From: Apteryx mantelli
Taxonomy: Eukaryota; Chordata; Aves; Apterygiformes; Apterygidae
Direction: 5' to 3'
NCBI RefSeq assembly: GCF_036417845.1
Contig: NC_089979.1
Coordinates: 49,794,775 to 49,858,774 of the forward strand
Length of the DNA: 64,000 bases
Shown here: in pieces, positions 25,293 to 39,228 of the stretch
Layout: each line of letters starts with the position of its first letter
How positions within the stretch are numbered: the first letter of the stretch is position 1
Position numbers and translations under genes: made by a program
Notes under the pieces: generated by a model
Told to the model about the DNA's origin: nothing
The model's input: the letters and a program-made list of their open reading frames with translations, nothing else
The model's database searches: none

Positions 25293-28200
25293 TTCCTCAA
25301 GGACTTCAAATGCTTAAGTGCACTTGCTTGGTAGGACATGATTAAGGAGCACAATACTGCATTGAGATAAAGTAAATATAAACAGTATTACCATCCCTAT
25401 TTTGCAGAGGGACAAAGACAGTATTGTGCAGTAGCTGGTAACACTGACTGATATTAGACATGCATTAACGCGTTAAATTGTGACTATTTTTTACACATCT
25501 TCAAAGATAAAAGGAAACACAGGTTAGCAAACATGGGCAGAAAATACACATGCTTATTAACTACAAACAAATAAACAAGGCATAGCTTTAGCTATTCCTA
25601 TAGCTTTGTTAGAGTTCTGGCATAGTTTGCAGAATAAAAAATAATAATTTAAATAAATACCCACTTAAAAGCTCCCATTCTATTTAAAAGGATGTGACCA
25701 AATTCTTTTATATAACTCCCATGCAGGTTTTGGCTCAAAATTGTCTTTCTTCTGCTCCATGCTAAACATACAACATGTTTTTTTCCTTTGTTATTTTAAA
25801 ATAAGCAAGATGTGCAACAAAACCTTGTTAGCTTTGCCTGCCAGCCTTAACTTCTAGGCTTTTGAAACTTTTAAATGTTTGATCTCATAAATCTTGTTTA
25901 CCATTAATCTCAGCATTCTCTGTCCTTTTACTGTAATTAAAGTTTTGGAGATATTTTGCTTTACATCTGCAGGTATTCTATGAAGACTTACTGCTTTTTC
26001 ACTTGTCAATTAAGTCTCAAAAGCAGATCTTTTTAAATTTTCATAATCTAGAAAAGCCAGTCCAGGAAGAATCAGCAGACTGAGGACTCAGTGACAGCCT
26101 AAATTAATTTGGAATAGGCGAGGAGGTGTTTTCAGAATCACACCATGATAGCCAGCCTGCTTATAAATTCTGTTTCAGCTCTTAGCAGGACTTTTCAGAG
26201 TGGAGGCATTTCAAAAGAGAAGAAAATATTTAGATCCTACTGAAGAGCAGCAGTTTCTAGACTTCAAGAAAAAATGTAAAAACACAATCAAAGTAATAGA
26301 TATCTATACTGGTTAAAGTTGTGAACAGAACTGGAAAGATAAGCCGTGATGGAGATGACATTCAGTGTCTTTCATGTAAAGGATTTGATAGTGATGCTCT
26401 GAATTTTGGAAAATATAAATAGTTGCTTGATTGGAGGTTTGGATGCAAGCACATTTCTCTTCATTTTCATACAGACCAGAAGATTCTGTAAAAAGAACGA
26501 TTTGATGATAAGAAGAAGAACAAAAATACAATGTTTTTCAGGAATCTTCTCCACACCACAAGACAACTAGCAGATTCTGTATAACTCCTGCCCCATTGAA
26601 GAGGACTGAATTCTTTCATCTGTTAAAATGCAAAATGTAATGTGGCTTAGAACCTCTTTAAGAACAAGACAGAGAGCATAGCTTGAGTTTTTTGGTTTCA
26701 CAGGTAAGTTGGTCTATAATCAATATGGGAATTTTAGTCATATTCGTAACTTGTCAATTGAATGAAAGCAACAATTTCAATGTTCTGTTTTCTAGGCACC
26801 TTAAAGAACAGTTTCAGTGTTCTGTAAATGGAATCAAATTGTTTATTATACCTATTAATATACATGTGGATTATATTGAATTGCACATATTAGTTATTAT
26901 GTAGTATAGATGAATCACTAAATACTTAATATATTGTATTACTTTTTCATCTATGGAAACTAATCCAATGCATGATATTTTATTAGACTACAGAAAACTG
27001 ACACACTAAGCAAGTCTGAAAGCATCTGCCCTGTCTAGTCAAATCACTAAATTAATGATGCAACAATGTAAAACTTCTCCTTCTAGTTAAAATTTTCATC
27101 ATATTTTAAAAGACATTTTATATACCCTGTCCATCATTTAGAGAGGCAAAATTTGCATACAGGCCATTAAAAAAAACATTTCTTCTGTACTTAGTAACAC
27201 AGGTCTTCATCACACTTAATCTATTTCTTCCTATCAGGAATTAATACTTTTGAGGAAAAAAAGATCAATATTCAAGTATTTTTTAAAATCCAAATTTCTT
27301 CCCCAATGTAAGGAATTAATAGCCAATGGGATTCATACATCTAAACATATGAACAGCCCAGGCTTCTCTCTGAGAAATTAGATCTTGTAAGCCATCTGTT
27401 CCTCAGATTTTTATTTCTTTCAGTTTTGTCATAAAAGTTCAGAGAGTATTACGCCCATCTTGGAGGATGGGTTGTGTTTAGCTCTTAAGTGTCTACATTC
27501 CCATTTCACTTACAGTGCTTCCAAAAAATACTGCCTTCATCATTCTGTGTGCTGCAGTCAGTCTCTCAAGCCACAGCAGAAGGGCAGCTACAACAGCAAC
27601 TATGGAAGTTTGACTACTCAGCAACTGCATTTCAGTCCTTAGCAATTAGGATATACTCTCGTAATGCTTTTGATCCGTCTTGCAAGGCTGTTAATGACAC
27701 TGCAATTGTGAGGCTTGAGTTTTAGACTGTGAGCATTACGTGTGCTAAGAACTATCAATTTTTTTTGTCTAATAATGGCTTTACTGATTACCAAGCACTA
27801 AATTTGCACTTAATTCTGCAGGCTAGCAGCAAAGCATCTCAGCTGATGCTCATGTGACACTAAGATTTTGTCCTTAGAAGAAAAGATGATGTTGGCTAAG
27901 TTTTGTCTTAGGCATGTGTGGTAGCGGCAGATGTTCTTGGCAATTGGTAAATGAGCTCCAGATGGTAGTTTAGAAGTTTGACCTTAAACATTTTCTAATC
28001 TTCAGCTGTAATTTTTAAATTAAGACATATGTAGATGCATGGCTTGTTCAGTTTTTCTCCCAGATTTAGACTGAAGATATGATGATGAGGTTCATCAAGA
28101 AGATGGATGATGATATTATCTTGTCTTGAATTCATCGCAAGCGAAGTTTGAAGGAATCATCTGTTCACCATTATGTAAAAAAGATTTTAAGGGAAAAGAA

Positions 28201-29929
28201 ATAGCCCAGTATTATTTTTTCTTTTTATTCCTCATAGAAACTAAAGCATACTTTCTGCTTGAATCTTTTTATTCATTGTCCAATAAAATTTCATCTATTT
28301 ATGCAGATTGTTTTCTTTTAGATTGTCCAAAGTAAACCCCAACTTGATGCATTTTTCCTGACAGAGAACAGACCACTCAACTTTCAAGTTTAAAGAGGTC
28401 TTTGTTTTCTTCTTCAAAAGATGAGGTACATACTTGTAGATCATTTACTTCTCTCACCAGAGTAATCACCAGATAGTTCATCAGAAATTGTAAGAAAACT
28501 CATCTCCATAGGAAGCTTTATAATTTAAAAAATAACATCTAAAATCATCTAAATCTCCTGTCTACTGGAATTGTTCTCTAAGTGCAAAGTTAAAGGAGAA
28601 TAACTCATCAATTATTGCTCATTTCTTCATTAGGAAAGAAAACAACCTGTTGTTGCACACAGGCCACCTCCACAATGGGTATACGTAGTAAGTGGGTGAT
28701 TCTGAACGCACAACAGGCATATGCTGTGAAATCATTGTTCAATTTTAAATAAATTGGTTGCCTCCATTATTCTCTTTTTGTTCTAACACAAACCTACAAT
28801 TCTAGCAGCTACGCTGAAAATCACACTTTGAAGTTACAGTCTTTCCACTGAGTGCAGGTAAAGCTCTGCCTCGTCTGTGCAGCAGATGCAAGCCAGGAGC
28901 CTGGTCCTTGGTGGCACAGATCCAGGGCAGAGTAGTCAGAGCACACCAGGTTGTGCTCGGCATACCCACTTCCCTGCCATGACCACGATGGTGGTGGGAG
29001 TGGACTGGGCCATGCCCATGTTCCACCCTGACATGGGCTCAAAACACAGGGGAGATGCCTCCAGGAACAGTGCTCCAGACCACTACTGAGTCCAGTAATT
29101 TAGACATAGTCATAACAGTTAAAAAGCCAGAGATGATCTGAAGCTGTAGATACCCTACTGCTTTAACCACATTTAGCACCAGTATTCCTACAGCAAAAAT
29201 AATGAATTTTAGAAGGAGGCAAATGAAGTCTAAAGAAGGCCTGAAGTAGAATTTGGGCCTTCAGTTGTACAACACTTCTAGGTTCTTTTGAATGAAAACT
29301 TCTCTGGTAATATTGACGTGGAAATATTTAATGGCTGCCATTGATCATATCTTTGATCTATAGGTAATTCAAGAAAATAAGATTTAATAACATATCTTAT
29401 TACAGTTGATGAATGTAATCAGCAGCTTTCAGCCTGACTGAATATGGAATGTTCCTTTACATAGCAATAACTTAAAAGAGTAGGGAGCCTTTGCCCAAGG
29501 TAAATGAAAGCAAAACCATGAGGCCAAGAAGGCTTCCTTAAAGCTAATTATAAAACAGTAGGGCTGCGATATTGATTTATGCAAATTCCTTTGTCTGTAT
29601 GTGCAGGAGGCAGAAAGGAAGACAAACAGTCCTGACTGTGACCCTAGGAATAAGCAGAGAAACTTAATGACAGACCCACATTTCTGAACCAGGCATCCTG
29701 CTGGCTGCTTGCTCCCCATGGCTTCGGGGAAAGGGAACTGTGTGCTTGCGTCTGGGTGTGTGTAAAAACAGACCTGCACCCAGGCAGCACCTGAGCGTCG
29801 AATCCATTTCTCTCCCCACATACACACACAAATGGGCTGCAGCCAATATTCCTTAAGTGCTCAGATCAGAAAAGGGGCAAGCTATGCTTAAATTTTTTAG
29901 ATGTTAGTCTTCATCACACTTCACACGGG

Positions 29930-29951
29930 ACTCCACACTGCTATGTGGAGT
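29930..29951. repeat. Short perfect inverted repeat
   Basis: ACTCCACA and TGTGGAGT flank a 6-base loop, giving a perfect 8-bp stem. It is too short for a microRNA precursor and no transcription unit is evident. Confidence 0.5.
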
Positions 29952-31208
29952 ATCACTAGAAATGAATTAGCTGCTTGTTGGTGGGGGAATTTTGCCCCTT
30001 ACACAGAGTAAGGGGTCCCTTACACAAGTATATAGCCAGCACTAGTGTAACTTACCTGTCCTCAACATGCATTATTTGTGTTTTGGAGAGTGCAGATGGA
30101 AGATTTTCTTGACTTTGGTATAATATATGGAAAGTGATCAAATGTTTGTTTGAAAATGCTGAAGTGGATAATGCCTGTAATGTCTTTAACCACAGTTCAC
30201 TATAGACATAAATATTCATCAATGGGTTTAAACAAATAAAACCAACTCCACTTTTTTGCCTTTTCTCCTCAGAGTTGTTGTGAATTTGAATCTAAGGGCA
30301 GCTTACCAACATGGGTGAGTTCAATCTGAGTGAGGTATAAGTTGAGGACAAGTTTGACCTGTGCAGTATGAAGGAAAAGCAGTTTCTTTCTATTTCAAGT
30401 TGCTGTGGAATGGAGGTTTTTATATCGATAGTCACGATGAATTCATTAAGTGTAATTTGAAACTAGCCTGGTACAAAATTGTCCAGAAGTCTGTTAAAAT
30501 CAATGTAACTATGGAGTGAGTAATTAGAATTCAATCAGCAAGGAAAGTTGCTGAGTCTTAAGACAGAGAAATCAATATATATTTTGGCAGAAATCATAAA
30601 TTGTAATGGCTACATTCTGTAAAATTAGAAGGCAACCTGTTTTATTGTTTTAAAATTACCAATTAATTACATCTTTCGTTTACACTCCCTCTGTGGGTCT
30701 CTATCCAGTACACACAGAGCTCTCTATAGCTGTACTTATGATTTTTTCCTTAGTCACTGAAATTTGGCACACAATAAGCAATTTTAATGTTCTGATAAAC
30801 CTTGGGAAAAAATATCAACTTAAAAAAAAAGAGGCAGATAGAGACAGACAGATTTCTTTATGCAAACTAAAAATTCACTCAGGCAGATTGCTTTAATACT
30901 TACGCTAATCATTAAGGTAAATAAAAAGTTTTAGTCTGAAGATGTCATTTCACAAAAGTTATTCTGTTGCTATTTCAGGAAGTTGAGACCTGGATAAGGT
31001 TGTATAATGGGATTAGAGATGTGGAGACAGTAGGTAAAATGGTTACCACCTCATGGTAGAAACTTGGGTGTTCTGGAAGAAAGAACGCAAGTACAAATTA
31101 CCCAATCTCCAAAACTGTTAAAAGGGCCTTCTGAGATTTCAGGGAGAAAGTATTGAGAACCTAATGTCACAGTGAAGCTTTAATAGAAACTACTATGTCT
31201 TTTTCGTG

Positions 31209-31230
31209 TTTTTTTTTTATTATTATTATA
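31209..31230. repeat. T10 plus (ATT)n simple repeat
   Basis: A run of ten T bases leads into four ATT-type units. Simple low-complexity sequence without a recognisable element body. Confidence 0.7.
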
Positions 31231-34200
31231 AGCCCTATTTATAATAAAAACACAGAAAAAAAATGTGGAATTCTGTGCGAGTATGTTGCACTACCGCTCT
31301 TAAGTCATCTCATCAAAGATGAGCATTAACAATTTTGGGAGGCTTTTCTTACAAGGCCAACCAATTTCTGTTCCTGAAGTTCACCTCTGGAGCACAAAAA
31401 AAAAAGACAAACAAGCAAACAATTTTCTGGAATAAAATAGGCAGGAAAGAGAAGAGAGAAGAGAGTATGCAGTATGCTGACCTAAAAAAATGGTAAATAA
31501 TAGATTTTATTTCTGTGCTCTGTGGGCGATCCTCAGTTCATCTGCACATGGTCTTGGTTATCAAGCAAAAAAATCCATTTCTCAATCCTGCAAGCTAAGC
31601 TTAGCAGCTGCTCCATCTGTTGAGCTATAGTAGCAGGCAGAGGCCTCACTCTACTGCTGGGTGTTATATGTATGCTGGGTATAGTAGAAGGTTGCCATTG
31701 CAAGTGGTGACCTCCTTTTCAGGGATTTGTACCTCCAGACTGAGACAATATTCTGTAGCTGAAAGCTGCAATCGTTCACATTCTCCCTGGACAGGGGAAA
31801 AAGGATCATTGGGTTACAAGTGGGTCTGTGTTTTTTTCCTGGGCTGGTCCAAGTCTTGCTTCCATTTAGGTCAGAGAATAAAGCTCACTTCTTTGCAACT
31901 CATCAGTCTCCTACTCAGGTCAATGGCATGGCAAGATGCTGGTTGGTAGAATCACAGGAAGTTATTACCGATCCCAGGATGCCCTGATTTGCCATTAAGA
32001 GTAAACCATTTTAATAATCTAGTGTAAATCTCAGTTTTGTGCCTCTCTTCAGCTCCACCCTGCAGAGAAGCTCTTAAACTGTCTACATTTATAAGTCTCT
32101 GCCATTTAATATTATGCTAGATGGGCTCAACTTGCAAAAAGGAAAGTACATTTGCACCAGACCATTTTTTTTATCACTGCTAAATATCAGGTTGACAAGA
32201 CAGATAATCTTCCCTGATTACTTACTTCCTTCATATTTTGTTAGAACATGTTCCTGCATTCATTCAGATATTTCATTTCACTATTGATGGCTGCTTCCTG
32301 AAACATGAACAATTCCATCTTGGTTTGAAAAAAGGTTCATATGATATCCAATAATTGCCTTAAGTGACAGCAACCACCATTACAAGCTCAATGCATTCTC
32401 CAAGGTTACTGGACTCAAGAGCATTTTCAGCTCCTAATTGTTTTTCTGCATGCTTCTTTGTTTTTCCCTTAGTCCGACAATTAATTTCTTCATTCCTTCC
32501 TCAGGTTTTCATGTTCACACACTAATTTTCTTCTTCAAGCTCCTGAAATGTTTTTGTGTACCTTAACCTTCAGATAGAACTACTATTCTCCTGAGCATAC
32601 ACCAGTTTCTTACTTGGGGCTGTGCTAAACCAGGTAACTCCAGAGTTGCCCCATCAGCTTCAGAAGAGTCCCTATAGATGTGTACTGCTATGACTAAAAG
32701 AGGGACTGGCCCCTTAGCTATTTACAGATAAAGTACTTTTTCACTGATTGGGGTCTGCTAACGTAATACTGGGAAATTCTAGAAGTTTTGCTCCAAAAGT
32801 TGAGCTAAAAATGCAGAACACAGCTGGAACACATAAAGTTGCATTTCTTCTTCTTCCCAAACAACTGCAGTGATTACAAGGGTATTGAAGCAAAAGACAA
32901 TGTGACTGAAAGCTCACACCACTCCTTTTAGAGGAATGGCTAAATGCAGAATCAGTCCGTTATCCTCTCCTGGTCAGCTACTCTTTCCTCTGAGAGAGCC
33001 TGAGGAACTGCTCTTTTGCTGCTTGAGCTAGGGACTGACAACAGCTAAAGGAAATTTCTAAAGAATCATAGCATCACTGGGACCTACCCTCCCTCTGATA
33101 AACAGTACTGGAAGAAACAGAAAAAGATCTAGATGTGCTCAAAAGGGAAAGCAATGAACTGCAGTTGCTGTCAAACTGTCTGTGGAAATAATGTGACTCA
33201 ACCTCTATGAATATGGAGGAGGGTGCTGGCTTGGGTGTGAATGAGCCACAGCCACCGTTGCCTTCATGATTCCCAGCCCAAAGCTTTTGGCAGTATTAAC
33301 ATAAGAGTTACTCATGCTCATGCCGGAGAGCTAGGGACATGCCAGAACAAAATGTGTTACAGAACCTGTTAGTTAACAGCAAGATCTCCCTCACCCAGCA
33401 CTGTAAACTGCAACTACTACTGCAGTGACTTGCTTTCTGCATACGTTTTGCAGTAGCTGTGTGTATGTATTTGCAGATTACTGTACACAGTGGAAATCAC
33501 AAATGTGAACTTTGCTGACCTGTGCTGATCAGTGATAAGTGACATTTCAAATGCAAAAGTGTGCATGCTGGTTTTCTTAGAATACGGGATGTTTCATGTC
33601 TCGTTTAGAGGAAAATTTCATGTTATGAAGGATCCATCAGTCTTTGTGGGTTTGTTGACTAGAAGAAAGGAATTCTGTCTGAATCTTCAGCCTACCCCTA
33701 CACCTAAAGTACATGGAAAGGAAGGAGAACTCATTTTGTCTATACACTTGCAGATATTAAATTGCATTTAGTTGAAACTTCAACTTTTCCTGCAAAAATT
33801 ATCTCATCTTTTGATAGTGGCTGTGGTGGCACCAGAGGTAACGGTGGCAGTTTGGGCTTTCCAAGGCTAGGAGAAGGAAAAAAAAGACCTCACTGAGGGA
33901 GAAAATTTGATTGTAACAATGCAGAAATGAGAAGGGATGCTCAGGGGCAAATGTAATACCTGCAAGGAGTTGTAACTCATTTATTGAAAATGACCAGGTT
34001 TCATACTACCATCATCTTCTTAAAGCAATACATTCAGTCCGTTTTGACAGCTTAGAGGTCTCTTTTTCTATATAATGTAATCTTTGCAGGCAGCTGCCAG
34101 AGAATGCAGTATAATGAATGCAGGTGCTGAATACAAGATACAGTTATGTCACAAGGTGAATTTCATACATATTTTTTGAAGTTGATCTGTCAATTCAGAA

Positions 34201-35422
34201 ACATGGTCTCATGTAGCTAAATGAGACGCCCCGTTTTGCTGATAGGGTGACAGAACCAAAATCATATCTGTAGCCTCTAGCACCAGAACAGCATCATAGA
34301 GCTATGTATATGCTTTTTGGGGACAGGGAGATCTGAGCAAACGTTGCTAACCCTTTTGCCCTAACCTCCTATAGAGGACACCTTACCCTTACCCCCTATG
34401 TTATAACCATACTCTAAAAGCATGTTGACAAGTACTAGGAAAAAAAAGCTAATTTGAAGACAAACCACCTCTGTAATTTGTTTGCTAACTACTGTTTAAT
34501 TTCTTTACTAAAACATCCCCCTGTCCCGTAAGCTAAATTGGCATTTGTTGACTATAAGACTGTTCAGTGGTAGCCTGAAATGTCCCAGCTTGTTTGTAGC
34601 TGCTGTTGGTTTGGGGGGAGTTGTCTGTAAAATCTGTTGTTTCACAGCAGCGGATTTTTAACTCTACCTGGAAGAATGCCAGGATGCCGCCGGATGCGGC
34701 AGTAATTTTCTACAAGTCCTAGGGTGTGAGATAAGCAATCAGAGGTGAAAACCCTGGAGTGGCCAAGGCTGAAGGTGCAACTGGAGCTGAGTTTCAGGGT
34801 GTGGAGCTCTGGAGTTCTAGGTTAATAAAACCAAACTGTGAAATGAGAATGAACTTGGTTTTGTGCCGTGTATGGACTGACAGCAGGTTGCCAATGGGTT
34901 TTGCTAATAATGATTTCCCTGTGAACTAGCTAACATACTGGGTTTTTTTGCTATAACTATTTGTTTGCTTTTGAATACACCGCCTTACCACCTTTCAACA
35001 CTGAAAGCTAAAGGAGCTTGTTGCAAACAAAGCTTGGCAGTCAGTCTTATTATACTGACACAAGCAGCAAGTGACTAGAGACCAGTGCCAGGAATGTACC
35101 TACCACCAATCTGAAGTCAGTGAAAGACAGTAAGAAAAGTAAGCAAAAATTGCTACTACTTTAATTCACTGCTGGAAGTTTAAATTGGTTTCATAAGCTC
35201 AGGTGTTTTGAAGTAACCTAAAAATTTGAAACAAATGAACAAACAAGTATATTAGTAAAATCAAAAGAATATCCAACATCATATATGTGTGTAGACTTAA
35301 ACTTGTATTGATCTTAATGTATATGATTAAAAAATAGGTTTAAGAAAGCTGTAGCTGGAAAATGTAGTCACTGATGATCTACTAATGTTTAGGTTAAGGT
35401 TATTAAGTGTGTACAGGGTCCA

Positions 35423-35500
35423 CATTTCTTGCCATTTTAATGCATTATGCATTAAATTATTATTTAGTGCATTTAATGCCATTTTAATGCATTTCTTGCC
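35423..35500. repeat. Duplicated TAATGCAT block with palindrome
   Basis: CATTTCTTGCC occurs at 35423-35433 and again at 35490-35500, and CCATTTTAATGCATT at 35432-35446 and 35479-35493. Between them TTAATGCATTATGCATTAA (35437-35455) is a perfect 9-bp inverted repeat around one central T. The repeated ATGCAT/ATGCATTA words resemble POU/homeodomain sites. It may be a local duplication, a regulatory cluster or both. The repeat structure is seen directly; the factor assignment is inference. Confidence 0.5.
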
Positions 35501-36374
35501 AGTCTAATACCCAGATCAAAAATCTTCAATCTCTACTGACAAAGAACTTCACAGTTTATAAACAATACAATAAATAATTGTATCTGTGTTTTAGTTCTAC
35601 CGAATACTGAGTGTCAAATATTTTCTATGACTGTAAAGATTTCCTAAATAATATATTTTGTACCTAAGCATTGAGCTTTAGAGGGATAATTACAAAGTAG
35701 AGCAATTATCTGTAAAATGAACAAAAGAATAACAGCCTGCTTTGTTTATTCTTTAGCTATTTTCCCATAGTAATTAAGATAATCCTGAAAATTACAAAGC
35801 AACAAAGATAGTTAAGCTTTTCCATTGCCAAAATTTGGTGAAATCCCCAAGCACATATGTTTTAATAATAACTAAAATAAATAAAAACAATAACTCCATC
35901 TGTAAAGCCCAAAGCAGTTATGTAGCAGGAAAGTCACTTAAGAATATGCTGCAGTTCCATTGGTTGTTACCAAGCATTTAATCAGGTGCACAGTTTTTTC
36001 CCCTACATAAAGGTGAACCCTAAAATTATTTTAAATTCTCTCATGAATGGGATTATAGCTCATATTCTCCTCTCTAGATGTGCAGTAACAATCTATAGCA
36101 ATGAAAACACTGTATGAGTGCACTTGTGGAAGGTCATAATCCTCAATGTCTCAAGTTAATCATTAAGTGTTCTTAAGCGTCATTCCAAAGATGGAGAGAT
36201 GGAAAATCATGATACTGTCTGGAAGAGGTGAATTCAATAATCACTAGTCTGAAGAAAACCATTGAGAAAGCCACCTTTGTTCGGTAGATTATGATGAGAA
36301 GGAAACAGAGAAAGTGGCTTACACTGAATTTCTGAATGAGAGAAATTCATTGCAGAGTTCAAACAGAGGGTAAA

Positions 36375-36446
36375 GGGTGATTGCTTCTCACTCAGGAAAC
36401 AATCTGGTCTGGGTGATTGCTTCCTCCTAAGGAAACAATCTCGTCC
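36375..36446. repeat. 36-bp tandem dimer with internal hairpins
   Basis: Two adjacent 36-base units (36375-36410 and 36411-36446) match at 30 of 36 positions. Each contains GATTGCTTC, a spacer, then GGAAACAATC, a near-perfect inverted repeat. The pair therefore carries four SOX-like ATTG/ACAAT cores in alternating orientation. This explains an apparent DCFL..KQSP repeat in the - strand translation, which is not taken as coding. Confidence 0.6.
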
Positions 36447-39071
36447 ATGTTTCACCATGTAATAGGTTACCACAAAGGAGGTAGGGAGCTCTTCTGTGTC
36501 CTTTGGGGAGAGAACGGGAAGAAATGGGCATGAAATAGGCGAGGGAGAATTAGCTTAGTTATGAGGAAAAGTTTCCTAAAAACAAAGAAGAACCTTCCTG
36601 GGAAATCTAATTACTGGAGGGAAAGTAAGCCAAATTCTGGAGAGAAATATTTATGGATAGTTGAGCCTGAGTTGAGCGAAGAGAATTTACCAGGCAACCT
36701 GTGAAATTTGTTAGGATTTTATGATCCTGGAGCTTCAACACAGTGTTCACTTGCACTTCTTTCTGCAGCATTCTGCAGTAATGGAGCCTGAAGGCAGGAA
36801 ATACTGAATTATGTGTATCTGACAGGAAGGAAATCCCCTCTGTTAGAGAACTTTCTGCCATCACCCCTTTTTCCAGATAGCTTCAAGCCTAGTTCCCAGT
36901 CTGAGCTGAAACTATCTTCCAAATCTCCTCCTCTTTGAACAGTCCAAAGTTAGAAGCATATTGAGTTTCCCCAAGCTACTCTTCCTTTTAGTGTGTAAGG
37001 TAATTCACTTTAGTGTTTGAAAAGTTTGATTATAGTATCGTGAAGATACGGAGTTTAATTTTCGATGCATGCTGCTGACCTGCAAATCCATCTAGTCTCA
37101 TGGTATTAACTGAGAGTTTTTAATATATGGAGGTGATCACAGAACCAGGAGCACATGTAATTCCAGTGATCCATCTAAGAGGAGGGATAAAAGAAAGAGA
37201 TGCACAGTTTTATCCACCCTGTTAGATATCATGAAAAACAACATCACATGACAGTCAACTTCATCAAATACTGCCAACAGATCTAGCTACATTTGCAGAG
37301 CAATTAGTCTATAGCTAAAAGAAGATGGCCCACCAAAGCAATCAACATTGTCTCAGTGTAATATCTTCATCTAAAAATCCAGCTGTGAGAATATTTAGGA
37401 AACTGGCAGAGATCAGGCAATAATAGGCCCCTCTGGGTTTTGCCTCCTTAAAGGCTATTCTCTGTTTGTATGAATCTCAACTTCCAGCTAAAAAGGGAAG
37501 TTTGCAATTAGTAGTGAAACTGCTTCCAAAACTTAGGCTAGCCAGCATGCATCCTACATCCACTACAGCCTATGTGCCCTAGTTTTCAATAGACTGCCCC
37601 TGTGATAATACCTTGCCAAAGTGCAAAGGCACATAACAGTACCGACACTTGGCCACGTGTGAATCGTTACATGATGACCAAGCGTTTGAGAATTATGCCA
37701 ACAGATATTTTTTAAATCCGTAGTTCTTTTTCTGTGTCTCTTCTTCTTTACAGTGTCTGACTGTCACTCTGCCTAGTCTTTATTCTACTTCCACCCTATT
37801 TTAGCCCTGGAACGTCTCAGCAACTTTTTTTCTGGCACACATGAATAATGTTAGGATTTGCTAGATGTTTGAATCCAGGCTGCCAGACTGAGTTCAAAAT
37901 ATGTCCATTGGTCCTAATAAGCAATGCAAACATTCAACATGTAGTAAGATGCTGACACTGGCTGAGAGAACTATATATTGTCTTATTTCATTCAATCCTA
38001 TCAGTGCTTCAGGGCAGCCGCTGGACTGTCATGTCACTACTTTTTTCCAGGTATTTAGGCTGTTTAGGATGGAAGAGGAACTGTAACACTGGAGTTACAT
38101 ATTTAATGGTTCGGTGTCTTGTTTCAAACGATCATTAATCACTGTAGAGGCACACTCGGCTTCAGGTATCGGTTTGTTTCTCTGCAATCTATATAGACAG
38201 CTTGTCAGCAGATGTGCAGTGTGCAGAACTCAGTGCAGAACTTAATCTACTATCAAGAGTGCTGTTGGGAGTAAGAGAATTTTGTTTGTCTCACACTCAG
38301 GATTGTGTAGTGATCAAAGCATATTATTCAGATTTTACTTCTCTGAGTTCTAATAGTTATGTAAAAGATAATAAAATGAGCCTAAGAGTTTTTAAAAAAA
38401 ATCTGCACAGTGCCTAAGAGCAGTCAGTTTTAGCTGAGAAATGCAGATTCCACAGTGAGGATGGAGGTGATGCATTAGTGTCCCTTCAATCAAAATGGAA
38501 AGACAAGAGTGAGGAACACAGCCTTTAAGATCTTTACAAATGCCTTTAAAGCATTTAAACTGAACAGTTTAGAAATTTACATTTAATTTTTTTGTGAATA
38601 CTGCAACACCAACAACTGAAACACCAAAGAAACTGTTTCCCAGTTAGGCATTTTAAAACAATAGCCTATTCTGTGTAAGGCTGTGTCTAGGAGGTACCAT
38701 AATCAACCATTATTTTGGAGAACAAAGATAAACATTCTCCTTTCTCTAGAACTAGGCAGACTAGAAATTACAACGTCACACAGCTTTTACAGACACTGTT
38801 CAAAAGGCCTGGAAAAACAGTTCTCATTTAGAATTTTCTCATGAAAGTGATGAAGTCTTTCAGTGAAACCTCCTCATGATTTACAAACCTCATATCAACA
38901 GAAAGCCTCCTGATCCTAGGTAAGAACCTCATTCATTCATTTGTGGTCTGTGATCCTGTGGTCTTCTCATAATAGGGTAGAAATCTTCAAATCTTGCTTT
39001 TGTAGTGACAGTAGCCACTTTTGGTGAAGCTGTGGCCTCCTGGTTTTTAGATATGCTATTTAGGAAGAGAC

Positions 39072-39228
39072 CATAGGAACACAGGATAACTCAGGTAGGA
39101 TGGGACCTCAGGAGGTCTGTTGTCCAACCTCCAGTGCAAGGTTGGGTCAGCTCATGGTCAGCCAGGTTGCTCAGGGTTTTATCCAGTCTTGTCTTGAAAA
39201 CCTCCAAGGTTGGAGACTGCACAACCTG
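39072..39228 (-). mobile_element. CR1 LINE fragment, 5'-truncated
   Basis: Read on the + strand this is the complement of the 3' part of avian CR1 elements. It begins with a degenerate CATAGgA-type terminal repeat, then GGGACCTCAGGAGGTCT, GTCCAACCTCC, GGTTGCTCAGGG, TTTATCCAGTCTTGTCTTG, AAAACCTCCAAGG and GGAGACTGCACAACCT. Similarity stops abruptly after 39228, so only about 157 bases of the 3' end remain, as is usual for CR1 copies truncated during reverse transcription. It holds no open reading frame. CR1 is the dominant LINE of birds and is also found in turtles and crocodilians, so it is a main clue to the host group. Confidence 0.85.

Larger units (their letters stand above)
21248..35422. 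other. Intergenic DNA, no gene seen
   Basis: Unique AT-rich DNA with no supportable gene. Slightly more GC-rich patches occur near 22780-22930 and 28840-29090 without known repeat or gene signatures. Lone consensus donors are present at 26704 (+ strand, CACAG then GTAAGT) and 30053-30054 (- strand, GACAG then GTAAGT). Neither has a convincing partner acceptor, so no exon is called. Confidence 0.55.

Noticed and set aside
33064-33092. Possible second CR1 3' end (GAATCATAGCATCACTGGGACCT)
   Set aside because: Only about 20 bases resemble the CR1 terminus, and the following sequence does not continue the element.
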